Counted from the first letter of the stretch, positions 1 to 10,547 are shown. The stretch is DNA of 64,000 nucleotides from Triparma columacea (GCA_030267965.1 BRYA01000026.1:1-64000), one strand, 5' to 3'. Made by a program: numbers and translations. The notes: generated by a model from the sequence alone, not told the origin.

Positions 1-68
1 CACCCTTTACTCACTACACACCCTTTACTCACTACACACCCTTTACTCCTACACACCCTTTCACTACC
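1..68. repeat. 18-bp tandem repeat, truncated by window edge
   Basis: Two exact copies of CACCCTTTACTCACTACA (1-18, 19-36) are followed by a 17-base variant (37-53) and a partial copy (54-68). The array starts at the first base, so its true length is unknown. The unit is not a telomeric TTAGGG-type repeat. Confidence 0.85.
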
Positions 69-259
69 AGATCAAAAAGTAACGGTTATCGTATCCCACA
101 CACCCATACACACCTTCAACCACACTTACAAAGACACAAACACCATATCACCATATAACCTCCTCTCCTCTACTCTCCCCCCTCACTTCCTCTCTCTCCT
201 AAACCCAAACCACACTCACCTATCTTTTATTCATCCCCATACACATCAACTACTCTTCA

Positions 260-390
260 ATTATACTTACAAACCACTATAACACTTCCACAACCTTTTC
301 AAAACTTTATTCACATCTACTAACACTTCCATTATACTTACAAACCACTATAACACTTCCAAAATACTCACAAACTACTATAACATTTAC
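260..390. repeat. 30-bp direct repeat, three copies
   Basis: An identical 30-base word beginning ATTATACTTACAAACC occurs at 260-289 and 331-360, 71 bases apart. A degenerate third copy follows at 361-390. Its function is unknown. Confidence 0.8.
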
Positions 391-451
391 AAAATATTCC
401 CAGCAATAAAAATCAAATCAATTTGTCCTACAAATGTTGCTGCCCTATTAG

Positions 452-3400
452 CTACTCCCCATTAATATCTTCAAGCGGCACTACACTGCTTACTTTAGCT
501 TTCCCACCTCCTATGCCTATTATATCTCCACCATCAGCGTCTCCGACACTTGCTCTCCTTATACTTGCTCTCACTGCACCTGCCAGACCACCCTCAGCTT
601 CAGCATCAACACTTGCTCTTCTCACACTCTCTTTTCTTCTAGCATCTCCATCTGCTGGAATGTATTCAACTGGCACTCTAGCCCTTATTGCATCATCAAA
701 CCATTTTGGCTTCTCCTCCTCCCATCTTTCCCAATTTGCCTCTACCCAAGCTTTTACTTCCTCTTCAATTGACTTCCAATGATGTTTTGAGTTATTGAAC
801 ACTGAATCTGCTTTAGATGCCTCGTCAGCTGAATCTTTATATCGCTGTACTGTTAAGTCTTTTCCCCTTTGCAAGCTGTAAAAGGTGCCCAAGTATTTTC
901 TTCTTATGCTCAAAAAAAATAGTGCAAACGAAAATATAGTGAATGGTATAAGGAATCCAACTACTGTCCATGCCAATTTGAGCTTCTCCTCCTCAACATC
1001 TCCCATTTCAGCTATGATTATAGCTCCTGGAAGACTTACCATTGTCAATACAAATCCAAACATCCAATACATCCCTCCAACCTCATTTGGGTGCCTAAAC
1101 TGCACAATTGATGTAAAGTCTGTAACAAGTTTTCCCACAACTCTGCTAACACTGCTACTCACTATTTCTACATTGCCTCCTGCAGGAATCCAATACCAAA
1201 AGTCTCCTCTTAAGACCTTCACCAACAAGTATAAACCAAGATCAGCACCAACATAGAGAGAGATCCATCTACCACCAAGTAGCCCTAACACAACTATAGT
1301 CATGCACCGTAATACAAGCATACCAGCACTAAAGAGTATCATAGATATAAATATGATTGCCCTTTTTGTTGGATTTGCAGGCACATATCCATAAAAGTCA
1401 GGCACTCGATCTCTCTGCACTGGGTCAGTATCAAAGTCATAACTTATAGTTGCTGATGCGAAGCCTGTTGTCAATGCTGAAATGATAAGTGAGACCCAAG
1501 CTGCAACTGCAACCTCTCCACCATTTGTTGCAATAGCCATAAGTTGGATAATAACTCCGGGTATGGCTTCAGCAAACATCTCAACCACTTTCATAAAAGT
1601 CATCTCTGTCAGAGCATCTAGAGCTTGCCCGGCCTCTTCCTTTCCTCCCTTTGCAACCCTGTAAGCATCAACAGCAGGCTTAAACCCAATCAAAATAGGA
1701 AACCATTCCCTAAGCACTCTTAACATCCCCAACTTCTTGTTTTGTCCCCAAACTAAAAGCATTTGAATCCCTATGGACGCCATTAAACTTGTCAAAGAAG
1801 CCTTGAAGTACCCATCCTTTCCATCGCTCCAAAACATGTACGTCACATACACATCAGTCAACAAATCTGCCATACTAGTAATAGCCCCAACAGTCACTCT
1901 TGCCTTCAACCCCCAAGGAACTTCCTCCAAAAGCCTGTAGCTAATTGTCTCAAGCATAGTTCTGAACCACTCATACTCCTCAGCAAGCTCCTGCAAAGCA
2001 AGAAAATTCAAGATGAAGGCATCAACAGCAGCAACTGGCTGAGTATTGATTGCCAAACTCCTCGCTAGAGACTCTCCAATCTCCTTTCCTTCCTTCTCTC
2101 CCAGCTCTACAGCCTTACCCTCTACCTTTCTCAACTTGCACAGCTTGTTCTTGACAACAGCGCCAAGCATTGGTGTGACAAACGCGTATTTCTCCGTAGC
2201 CTGTCTCAGAATATAGTTTGACCCTATAAATAACCTCACTGCCTGCTCCTTTGTAACTCCCTTCTTCCTGAAACTTAATGCAACCAACAGTTGCTCACCC
2301 AACAACTGTCCTATTTTTTTAGGATCTAAACCTGCATAGTCTAGTATAGTATTGTTCACAGCATGTGAAGAAACCAATGCGCCTCCGTTGTCTAAGCCAA
2401 CACTTGCTCTTCTAATGCTTGCTTTCAAACCACCTGCTAGACCACCCTCAGCTTCAGCATCTACACTTGCTCTCCTCACACTCTCTCTTCTTCTAGCATC
2501 TCCTGCTCCTGGAATATATTCCATTGGCACTCTAGCTCGCATAGCATCATCAAACCACTCTGGCTTCTCCTCCTCCCATATCACCCAATTAGACTCTACC
2601 CAAGCTCTCACTTCTTCTTCAATTGATTTCCAGTGGTGCTTTGAGTACTTAAAAGTGTACTTTGCTTTGACAGCATCTGAACCCTCTCTGAAATTCTTCA
2701 CCGTTAAGTCCTTACCCCTTTGCAAGTTCAAGAAGGTTCCCCAATATTTTTTCTCAATGTAATAGAAAAATACGGCAAACAACAAGACTGTACATGGTAT
2801 AAATATTCCACCTACTCTCCATGCAAATCTAAGCACCTCATCTGCGGCATCTCCTCTTTCAGCTAGAATTATAGCTAGTGGAAGACTTCCCATTGTCAAC
2901 ACAAATCCAAACGTCCAATACATCCCTCCAACCTCATTAGGATGCCTAAACTGCACAATTGATGTAAAGTCTGTGACTACCTTCACCACTACTCTAGCTA
3001 TCATACTAAACACTATTTCTCTTTTGCCACCAAGAGGAGTCCAATACCAAAAGTCCCTTCTCAAGATCTTCACAAACAAGTATAGACCAAGGTCAGCACC
3101 AACATAGAGAAAGACCCATCTTTTTCCAAGTAGCCCTAATACAACTATTGTCATGCACCTTATCACAAGCATACCTGCACTAAAGAGCGTCAAGGAAACA
3201 AATATGATAGATCTTTTGGTGGGATTTGCAGGCACATACCCATAGAAGTCAGGTACTTGCTCTCTTTTCACTGGGTCAGTATCAAAATCGTAACTTATAG
3301 ATGCAGACGCAAATCCTGTCGTCAATGCTGAAACCAAGAGTGAGAACCAAGCTGCATCTGAAACATCTCCATCATTTGTTGCAATAGCCATAAGTTGGAT

Positions 3401-6400
3401 AATAACTCCGGGTATAGCTTCAGCAAACATCTCAATCACTTTCATGAATGTCAACTCAGCCATAGCATCAAGTACTTGTCCAGCCTTTTGTTTTTCTCCC
3501 TTTGCAACCCTGTAAGCATCAACAGCAGGCTTAAATCCAATCAAAATAGGAAGCCACTCCCTAATCACCCTCTTCACCCCTAACTTTTTGTTCTGTCCAT
3601 AAACAGTAAACATTTGTATCCCAATTGACACTGTCAAACTTGCCAAAGATGCCTTGAAGTACCCATAATTCTTATCACTCCAAAACATGTACGTCACATA
3701 CACATCAGTAAGCAAATCAAGCATGCTTGTGGCAGCACCAATAGTAACTCTTGCCTTTAAGCCTAAGGTAGACTTCAAAAAGAGTTTCTTAACAATCTCC
3801 TCAAGCATGGGCCTTAACCATGGTTGTTCATTCATAACCTCCTGCACTTCAGTGAATTGATGTGCCCACTCATCTACAGCATGAGCAGCAGACAAAGTAG
3901 TCAACATGACTGCTTTCATTGCACTCCCAATCTCCCATCCCCTGGCTTCCTCCTCACTATTATCTTCTCCCTCATTTGTCGCTCTCCTTTTAAGGTTGTT
4001 CATCACCAAAGCATACAGCAGAGTTCTCATGAAACCATGCTGCTCTGTAATCTCTCTCAGTGCCCTGTTGGCGGCAATAAATTGCCTCACAACCTCTACT
4101 TTACTGTCCCCGAATTTCCTTTCCTTCACTCTCTCCATCAGCTGCTCTCCAAACCTCCTCCCATCCTGTTCCCCTGCTTCAGTGCTCTTCAGAAGGTTGT
4201 CGAAGTAGTAAGCAGCATCAGTTGCCATGCTCAGGTGCTTAATTACACTCCGTTTGCTGGCAGCTCTTCCTAAACTTTTCTGTCTAGTCATCATTTCTAC
4301 TTCTGTCTTCATCTGGCCAGCCTCCGAGAACCTTACAGCTTTGAATTGCCCTTCTTGTTCAAATGTGGCTACAAGTATCTTGTTGTTGACTCTGTGAATC
4401 ACAAGCTGGGAGTCAACTCGGCTCTCAAGGGCCCAGAAGAATGCTGCAACTTCCTTGTTGGATGCTCTCACAGATATTGAAGTCTTCCCCCACCCCATTC
4501 CCTTGTCTGCCTTTATCAATGTCTGCCCAGTCAACCCACTACTGATCTCTTGTGCTCCATCAATCTCGTCAAAGTGACTTTCAATCCCTGGTGCTCCCTC
4601 AATTGCAATCTCCTCAAACTTTTCAATGGTCTGCTGCCTCTTAAAGGCATCAATCTCTTTGCACTTGTCAAACTTCTTTCTCAAGTTTGAGACTTGTGCA
4701 AGAAATCTTGGTGCAAGCTTGTTTGCAATGGAGGAGAAGAAAATACCACCAAGATCTACCTTTGTTGTGAAAGTCACTGATGTTTGTGGCACATCTCCAA
4801 TAGGGTCAAGTGGCTCAAACACCCATACTGTGTGGATCTTCACTAAAACATTCCCAGCCTTCACTGGAAAGTCTACCTGAAGTTCATCTGTGTCTGCAAC
4901 ATCTATGATAACTTTGCCGTCATGTTTGAACCAGGTAACTTTACTCCTCCCATCACGTGGAACAAAACCAGGGATACCGAGTTCCCTCGTTGTTACATAG
5001 TAGATGGTGTGGGGATTTACTTTGAAAACTTTCAAGAAGGTGATTCCATCAACTTCTTTTGCGTTCCTAGTAAAATACCTGTTGCCCAATTTGGTATATT
5101 CATATGCTGCACACTCTTCTACACTCGCATCAACCACAGTAGAGGCAAAACCAGTCCCACTGCTTGACCCATCAACATGAACTAGCTTCATTTTGACCCT
5201 CTCATCAGGACTCTTCAAATCATCAAAGTTCTCATCGTTCTTGCATTTCTCATAGAATTCCTTCCCTTTGCCGATTGCCGCCTTCTCCTCATCTGTATAA
5301 TCTTGGAGTTCATTCTTGATGATGTTGGCAAGAGAGGCCAGTGCAGCTTTGTCAACCTCATCATCTTTATTGAAAGATATTCTCAAGTTAGCAACTGCAC
5401 CCAGGGCGTTTGGTATCTTTTTGTCAACAAGAGATTTAGGTAAGTAGCCTGCTGCATCAGCATATTGCAGTAGCTCAATCTTGCACTGAGGAACTCCACT
5501 AACATTTTCAATGTTAGTTGCAATAAAGATTGCTTGAGTTGTTCCTCTTAAAAATGTCCCAGCACTTCCACCATAATCAACCTCATCTTCCAGAGGCCAG
5601 ACAGCAACGGAAATGGATTTTTGTGTGTCCTTTCTCAGTATTAGCTTGTTGACAAACTCTCGATTGCTTATGAACTTTGGCAATTTCTTCACGGCCGCAA
5701 CCACTTTCTCGTTGGGTTTACCCTTGTATGTTTGTATCTCTAGTCTAGCCAGATTCCCTTCCTCCCTGTCAGTAGCCATCCTCTTCCTGCTGCAGTACTC
5801 AAAGTACCAAGCAGCGGCTTCTTCTGCAGTGCAGTCAGCAGTTGCTATTGCACGTCCCAAAGCTATGCTCTGCTGTCCCTTCTCTTGCTGCTTGTACTTG
5901 ATCTGCATCTTCACTCCCTCATAAGGTGACTCAAGAGGCCCCCACCCTTCTTCATCCTCCCCACCAAAGAGCTTCTCCAGGTCCTCAAACACCTTCTTCT
6001 GGTCCTCCTCCAATTCAACGCCCTCCCTCATCCTCTCCACCAAGGCCCCCCTGACCTCAGCATCAACCTCCTTCCCGTTCCTCCTGAACTTCTTTTGCAA
6101 CCTGTTGGCCTCAATAAGCTGATTCTTTGCAAGGTAGTCAATGGCATTGTCCATCACTGTCTTATGAATGCCACTAAATTTCAGATCAACTGTTTGAATA
6201 CGTGTCACCCTGCAGACATTTGGAGCGATCTCTTTGAAGAAGTAGACACCTGTAGTCTCTGCTAGCACAAATCCTTCCTTACTAAGGTCCTTGAAGCCTC
6301 CTCCAGGGTACTCAGTCAGTGGCACAAAAGCTAACATGTATGATGTCCTGCCATTCTCAAGCTTGACTTCCTTCCACACAAACCAATTCTCAAATAGTCG

Positions 6401-7840
6401 ATTGGTGGCGGCAGGGACCTTCACGCCAAAATGATAGTGCATGCTTCTAGTTCCCTCAAAATCATGCCTGATAGTCCTTGGTAAGTTCCCTTCTTTTTGG
6501 GAGTGTTTCCTAGAGCGCTCAAATGTGTCAAGCAGAAATTGCTCTGCCAACATACCCTTTGCTGACTTGTCCACGGTGACACCAAAGGCTGCCCACACAT
6601 TGTCCCCATCTTTCCACAGGAACTTGTCCACCGCCTCCTTCAGTGTCCCCTTGATTCTCTTTCCCTTCTTGTAGAGTTCCTCCTCCAGCCCTGCAACACT
6701 TTCCAGCATCCTGTCCTCTTCCTCAGTAAGAGTTGGCACATTGGGCATGACCACTTCTACAAAGTGTTTCTTCCTCCTCATGTCAATGACATCAGGCTGC
6801 CTGAACTGTCGCCCAACCTTCTTAAAAACCTCCTTAAAAGAGTCAAAAACCTCCTTGACACTTCCCCCGCTGATTGTCGAGCCCAGAGACTTAATGGAAA
6901 AGAAACCCTTCACGCCGCTGGAGGGGGTGCCAATGAATGCCTTTGAAGCCTGCTTAAGGATGTTGCTTGGCTTGGTGGGGATGCCAATGAATGCCTTTGA
7001 GGCCTGCTTAAGAACGTTGATTGGCTTGGAGCTAGAATCGGAGGAGGACACAATGTCAGTCTCTCTCTCCTCTGAAACCAACGTCCCTACGAACACAACC
7101 GCGGCCTGCCCGTGATCAATCTCTGACACAGTCATGAGGCCCATACCTATCTTTCCTAGCGTTGCATTTTTCATGGAGCCCAGGATTTCCACGAGCTTCG
7201 AGACTGCCTCTTCTGGCAAGTCGTTGTCTTCGTTGATATTAATTGAGTTAACGTCAATGGTGTAGTTATTTAGGTCATCTGTGGCGTTACGCTTGACCCG
7301 CATGTCGAGGAGAAATTCTACAAACTTATTCCCGCTGCTGTAGTGCTGCCAGTACAAGATCCTTCTTCTGTGAGAATACTCGTGGACGATGTGGCGTCGG
7401 AATTTCCCCTCCTTTGATTCGGACAGGAGAAAGTCAACGACCTTGTCTGGGGTCTCGTGGACGAGATCAGCTAGCCGTAAAAACTTCCTTGTGTCGTCTC
7501 CCGTCGAATCGTCGAGGAGGCCCTCCACTGCTCCCCTTGATAAAAGCTTTGATTGAAACAGCTTGCAGGTATTATGGTTGGAGTCTGTGGGTGGTCTGTT
7601 GTTGGACCGGGCAATGTTTTTTGAGTTGGTCTTCAGCAGGACATTATCATGCTGCTTCGATGCGTTGTCGTCTGGTTGACTACCATCACCGGGAGGAGCC
7701 TCTTGGTCTGGAGCATCAATCCTGGGGGAAGGCTTCTCCCCCTCCATGCCTTTGAAAGAGGGATCATCGCGATCGCTTCCCCCGCGTTGGTCCGTTGACG
7801 ATCCAATCTCCTCGCTGAGTTCCATGACGCGGCGATCCAT
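452..7840 (-). CDS. giant START-like / duplicated XK-related-like membrane protein
   Basis: Unspliced 2,462-residue frame, the largest in the window. In order: a charged disordered head (about 1-90); START/lipid-transfer-like stretches at about 90-240, 360-595, 630-825 and 875-1060, and a shorter one near 1090-1190, judged by strand pattern and closing helix rather than strict motifs; then two copies of a module of about 600 residues (about 1215-1815 and 1830-2435). Each module has a helical front, roughly eight hydrophobic segments and the blocks TDVYVTYMFW, GFKPAVDAYRV, FAEAIPGVIIQL, YDFDTDP and FYGYVPANPTKR, and ends in RRASVDAEAEGG. The EA.PG..IQL block and topology recall XK-related phospholipid scramblases; that assignment is inference. 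The linker repeats NVLKQASKAFIG / NILKQASKAFIG near residues 270-300. No signal peptide is seen. A role in moving lipid between or across membranes would fit but is unproven. The absence of introns contrasts with most neighbours. Confidence 0.8.
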   Translation of the reverse strand: MDRRVMELSEEIGSSTDQRGGSDRDDPSFKGMEGEKPSPRIDAPDQEAPPGDGSQPDDNASKQHDNVLLKTNSKNIARSNNRPPTDSNHNTCKLFQSKLLSRGAVEGLLDDSTGDDTRKFLRLADLVHETPDKVVDFLLSESKEGKFRRHIVHEYSHRRRILYWQHYSSGNKFVEFLLDMRVKRNATDDLNNYTIDVNSININEDNDLPEEAVSKLVEILGSMKNATLGKIGMGLMTVSEIDHGQAAVVFVGTLVSEERETDIVSSSDSSSKPINVLKQASKAFIGIPTKPSNILKQASKAFIGTPSSGVKGFFSIKSLGSTISGGSVKEVFDSFKEVFKKVGRQFRQPDVIDMRRKKHFVEVVMPNVPTLTEEEDRMLESVAGLEEELYKKGKRIKGTLKEAVDKFLWKDGDNVWAAFGVTVDKSAKGMLAEQFLLDTFERSRKHSQKEGNLPRTIRHDFEGTRSMHYHFGVKVPAATNRLFENWFVWKEVKLENGRTSYMLAFVPLTEYPGGGFKDLSKEGFVLAETTGVYFFKEIAPNVCRVTRIQTVDLKFSGIHKTVMDNAIDYLAKNQLIEANRLQKKFRRNGKEVDAEVRGALVERMREGVELEEDQKKVFEDLEKLFGGEDEEGWGPLESPYEGVKMQIKYKQQEKGQQSIALGRAIATADCTAEEAAAWYFEYCSRKRMATDREEGNLARLEIQTYKGKPNEKVVAAVKKLPKFISNREFVNKLILRKDTQKSISVAVWPLEDEVDYGGSAGTFLRGTTQAIFIATNIENVSGVPQCKIELLQYADAAGYLPKSLVDKKIPNALGAVANLRISFNKDDEVDKAALASLANIIKNELQDYTDEEKAAIGKGKEFYEKCKNDENFDDLKSPDERVKMKLVHVDGSSSGTGFASTVVDASVEECAAYEYTKLGNRYFTRNAKEVDGITFLKVFKVNPHTIYYVTTRELGIPGFVPRDGRSKVTWFKHDGKVIIDVADTDELQVDFPVKAGNVLVKIHTVWVFEPLDPIGDVPQTSVTFTTKVDLGGIFFSSIANKLAPRFLAQVSNLRKKFDKCKEIDAFKRQQTIEKFEEIAIEGAPGIESHFDEIDGAQEISSGLTGQTLIKADKGMGWGKTSISVRASNKEVAAFFWALESRVDSQLVIHRVNNKILVATFEQEGQFKAVRFSEAGQMKTEVEMMTRQKSLGRAASKRSVIKHLSMATDAAYYFDNLLKSTEAGEQDGRRFGEQLMERVKERKFGDSKVEVVRQFIAANRALREITEQHGFMRTLLYALVMNNLKRRATNEGEDNSEEEARGWEIGSAMKAVMLTTLSAAHAVDEWAHQFTEVQEVMNEQPWLRPMLEEIVKKLFLKSTLGLKARVTIGAATSMLDLLTDVYVTYMFWSDKNYGYFKASLASLTVSIGIQMFTVYGQNKKLGVKRVIREWLPILIGFKPAVDAYRVAKGEKQKAGQVLDAMAELTFMKVIEMFAEAIPGVIIQLMAIATNDGDVSDAAWFSLLVSALTTGFASASISYDFDTDPVKREQVPDFYGYVPANPTKRSIIFVSLTLFSAGMLVIRCMTIVVLGLLGKRWVFLYVGADLGLYLFVKILRRDFWYWTPLGGKREIVFSMIARVVVKVVTDFTSIVQFRHPNEVGGMYWTFGFVLTMGSLPLAIILAERGDAADEVLRFAWRVGGIFIPCTVLLFAVFFYYIEKKYWGTFLNLQRGKDLTVKNFREGSDAVKAKYTFKYSKHHWKSIEEEVRAWVESNWVIWEEEKPEWFDDAMRARVPMEYIPGAGDARRRESVRRASVDAEAEGGLAGGLKASIRRASVGLDNGGALVSSHAVNNTILDYAGLDPKKIGQLLGEQLLVALSFRKKGVTKEQAVRLFIGSNYILRQATEKYAFVTPMLGAVVKNKLCKLRKVEGKAVELGEKEGKEIGESLARSLAINTQPVAAVDAFILNFLALQELAEEYEWFRTMLETISYRLLEEVPWGLKARVTVGAITSMADLLTDVYVTYMFWSDGKDGYFKASLTSLMASIGIQMLLVWGQNKKLGMLRVLREWFPILIGFKPAVDAYRVAKGGKEEAGQALDALTEMTFMKVVEMFAEAIPGVIIQLMAIATNGGEVAVAAWVSLIISALTTGFASATISYDFDTDPVQRDRVPDFYGYVPANPTKRAIIFISMILFSAGMLVLRCMTIVVLGLLGGRWISLYVGADLGLYLLVKVLRGDFWYWIPAGGNVEIVSSSVSRVVGKLVTDFTSIVQFRHPNEVGGMYWMFGFVLTMVSLPGAIIIAEMGDVEEEKLKLAWTVVGFLIPFTIFSFALFFLSIRRKYLGTFYSLQRGKDLTVQRYKDSADEASKADSVFNNSKHHWKSIEEEVKAWVEANWERWEEEKPKWFDDAIRARVPVEYIPADGDARRKESVRRASVDAEAEGGLAGAVRASIRRASVGDADGGDIIGIGGGKAKVSSVVPLEDINGE
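540..4200 (-). repeat. 1.85-kb internal tandem duplication in the giant gene
   Basis: The two membrane modules are also recognisable at DNA level. A near-identical stretch (gcaatagccataagttgg and onward, about 60 bases with one or two changes) occurs at 1530 and 3381, an offset of 1,851 bases or 617 codons. Other blocks keep this spacing. The helical fronts have diverged more than the membrane parts. Confidence 0.8.
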
Positions 7841-8460
7841 GCTGGCTCTGCAGATTTCTCAAACCTAGAGGAAGGATGTTAAGCGGGGAGGGGGCAAAAT
7901 GAGTTAGTTACTCACTTAAATATTGAATACCACCGGTCCACCGAGGGGAATTAATCCAAAAAAGACGACGACGTCATCCAAAAACACACGACATGTTTCA
8001 TGAACCCCCCCTCCTTGGCCTCTTGCCATCTCCATCTCGGGCCACTTTGCAAATCACATCACACCTCGCGTAAAAAGAGCTTATGCATCAAATAACTCTT
8101 GGTCGTTCCCCGTCTCCCTCCTCTTGACTCACTTTTCTGTTGCTTCGTCAGGTTAAAGGTGAGAGATTAGCTTGAGAATTTGCCTACTGTTGTTTGTACC
8201 TCAAGTCGTTAGACTAGGAATTCCTTACAGTTTCGCTGTCTTTCTTTTCCGCATCAAATAATTCCCCCGTCCCTTGTTACCCCATTTCACCAACGCCTCT
8301 CCAATGCTCATCCCATGTTCATCGCCCCTCTCTCGATGACCTCAATCACACCTCATTGCTCCTGTTTATCTAGGATGTAAAAAATAACCATAATAATACC
8401 AAAGCAAAACTAACGACGTTTGCTAAACAAACTTAGGCAGTTTCATAAACAACAACAGAT
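7841..8460. other. intergenic, giant-gene promoter side and helicase 3' end
   Basis: Contains the upstream region of the giant minus-strand gene and, at its right end, the downstream region of the helicase gene. I see no supported coding sequence or RNA gene. Pyrimidine-rich stretches and two CATCAAATAA-type words (around 8086 and 8252) are present without assignable meaning. Confidence 0.5.
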
Positions 8461-10408
8461 CTATTGGTTCTCCTTCTCCGCCTTCTTCCTCTTCTTCCTG
8501 AACCCTCTCTTTCTTGAGAAGGCGGCATCAATTTTTCCCTTTCCCTCTCCCTCCTCAGCATCCACCTCAACGTCCATTTCCACTTGTAGGCTTCCCTGTT
8601 CTTTCTCGGCCAACCTGATGACACTCACGAGTTCCCTCTCTTGGCTGCCGTAATACACGATCCCGACTCCCTTCTTCCCTCCCCTCCCGCACCTTCCCAT
8701 CCTGTGTAGGTGAGCAACGACGTTGCCGGCCATCTGTAGCTGGACCACTGTCTGGACGTCTGGGATGTCGAGACCTCTGGACGCTAGGTCCGTGCAGACG
8801 AGGAGTTGGTCAGTGCTCTCTCGAAAGGCGTTGAGGTTGTCAACCCTATCCTGCAGGGGTGACTTAGCGTGGTAGGGGAGTGCCTCGATACCCTTTGACC
8901 TGGGTTTTAGGTGGGGGGGGTTACTTGTAAGTTTAGGAGAACTCGCAGGTAAAAAAATGTAGTAGATCAAGATCTGACGCTCGCAAAAGTCACCGGTGAA
9001 TCCAGTAAGGCCTCGATTACATCGCGCGCGCCGTCACCCTTAACGTTGTTATTGGCTGGAGGTAGCACCGTTTCGTCCATAGCATTTTGGACGGTCGGCG
9101 ACTCTATAAAGTCCAGCCGTGAGGAAGCAAGAAAAGGCGACGAAAGAAAAGAGCCCCCCTCATCCCTCTTCTCACTTACCTCAGCGCCTCGACGGTATTC
9201 TCTGCCGCCTCGACCGTATTCACGAAGACCATGCACCGGCCTAGTCCTCCCTCCTCGACGAGGCCGAGGAACTGACGGAACCTGTCATTGTCCCCGTCCA
9301 CCTCTTCCCACTTGACGTCAGTGAGGCCGCCGTGTCTGGCAGAGTGAACGTTCGATCCGCTTATCTTCGTCGCGTTGGGGAATTTCTTTGTTATGAAAGC
9401 TTCGACAGACCTTAAGCCGTAGTCTGGTATGGTGGCGCCCACGAAGCAGTGCCTCGTAGGCTTCACGTCCCAGTCCTGGTCGATCTTCAATTTCCTTCTG
9501 AATCCTAGGAGGACGTCCTGGAGGGCCTTAAAGTATCCCCCGTCGAGAACCATGTCACACTCGTCAACGATTAGGTTTCTAGCGCCGAGGAAGAGGTCAA
9601 AATTGGCAATATCTCTCGCAATGGGGGCTAAAGTCGTCGGGGTGCAAATCACAATGTCGGCGTGGACCGGGTCGTCCTCGAACCTCTCGGGGGGGGTGGA
9701 AGCACCATCCCTCCAGGGCTTGAAATCGGTGGGGGAGGAGAGCCCCCCCGGGAGCACCGCCAGAGTGGGAGTAAAGGGGGGAAGGGGGGAGAGGGCATCT
9801 CCAGAGAGGAGCTTGTCGACGGCCTCTTCGGTGGTCTTGCTCCCCCCCCACTTGACGCTCGAGTAGGTTCCCGCGAGGGTGGCTGCGACCCCCAGGACCT
9901 GCTGGCTGAGCTCCTTGTTGGGAGTGACGATAAAAGTGGAGGTCTTGTACTTTGACTCCGACCTGCCGTTCACGTAAAGCTCGTTGAAGATAGGAAGGAG
10001 ATACGCGAGCGTCTTCCCGCTCCCAGTCTCGCTTCCGATAACGAGATCGGTGACTGTGGAAGGCGCATCTGGGGGGGCACCGTCCACTGATGACATCCAT
10101 TGCTGCAGGGTCTTTTCTTGGACTATTGTAGGTGACGATACTCCAATTTTATCCAGACCGGAAAGTAATGACGGGTGAAGTCCTAGGATCTCGAATGATT
10201 TGGCACTTGTCGAGCTGAATAAGCGAGAAAATACTTGTCGAGATTTCTGACGGCTGAAGTGAAGGTGGGGAACCTGTGGAAAAACTCCTTTGAAGGACCC
10301 CACCGTCCTCATATTTGCTAGGAACATGATTCCTGCTAAAAGAAGGCAGCAGCAAGTGGTGAAATTACCGCCTCGAAGTGAAGCACAGCATCTACTTCTA
10401 CTTCTCAT
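8461..10408 (-). CDS. DEAD-box family RNA helicase (DECD variant), probably organellar
   Basis: Two exons, 10408-9180 and 8899-8461, join in frame (phase 2) across a 280-base intron to give 555 residues. Helicase motifs in order: Q-motif region (PTIVQ), motif I GSETGSGKT near residue 125, Ia TPNKELSQQ, Ib TPTTL, motif II DECD near 283, motif III GAT, IV MVFVNT, V CTDLASRGLDIPDV and VI HRMGRCGRGG. DEAD-box enzymes remodel RNA using ATP. Motif II is DECD rather than DEAD, and motif III is GAT instead of the usual SAT. The first 40 residues are basic, then hydrophobic, like a targeting peptide; whether for plastid or mitochondrion is not clear. The C-terminus is very lysine-rich (KRGFRKKRKKAEKEN), typical of RNA-binding tails. 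Confidence 0.85.
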
Positions 10409-10547
10409 TTATTTGGTTCACATCATTGGTTGTGAAGGGGGGTTGTGGTTATGGGTGGGAGTCAACAATTGGGTTCGTTTGGATGTTGTATTTACAGATA
10501 TTACGTTAAAACCTTCCCATTTCCTTCCCTTGCTCAGCTCGGCGTCT

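Larger units (their letters stand above)
1..451. other. AT-rich gene-poor left edge
   Basis: No convincing coding sequence. The region is rich in A, C and T on the plus strand and is built of short repeats (listed separately). It lies just downstream of the stop codon of the giant minus-strand gene, so part of it is probably that gene's 3' untranslated region and terminator. A short open frame from about 423 lies antisense to the giant gene and is not supported. Confidence 0.6.

Noticed and set aside
1..68. Telomere repeat
   Set aside because: The unit CACCCTTTACTCACTACA is not TTAGGG/CCCTAA or another known telomeric type.
1..390. CRISPR-like array
   Set aside because: Repeats are tandem with no unique spacers of constant length, and the DNA is clearly eukaryotic nuclear.
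8967..9160. Possible extra exon inside the helicase intron (peptide ending DVIEALLDSPVTF)
   Set aside because: None of the nearby AG acceptors restores the helicase frame without an early stop. Direct joining of 9180 to 8899 gives the expected conserved helicase sequence.
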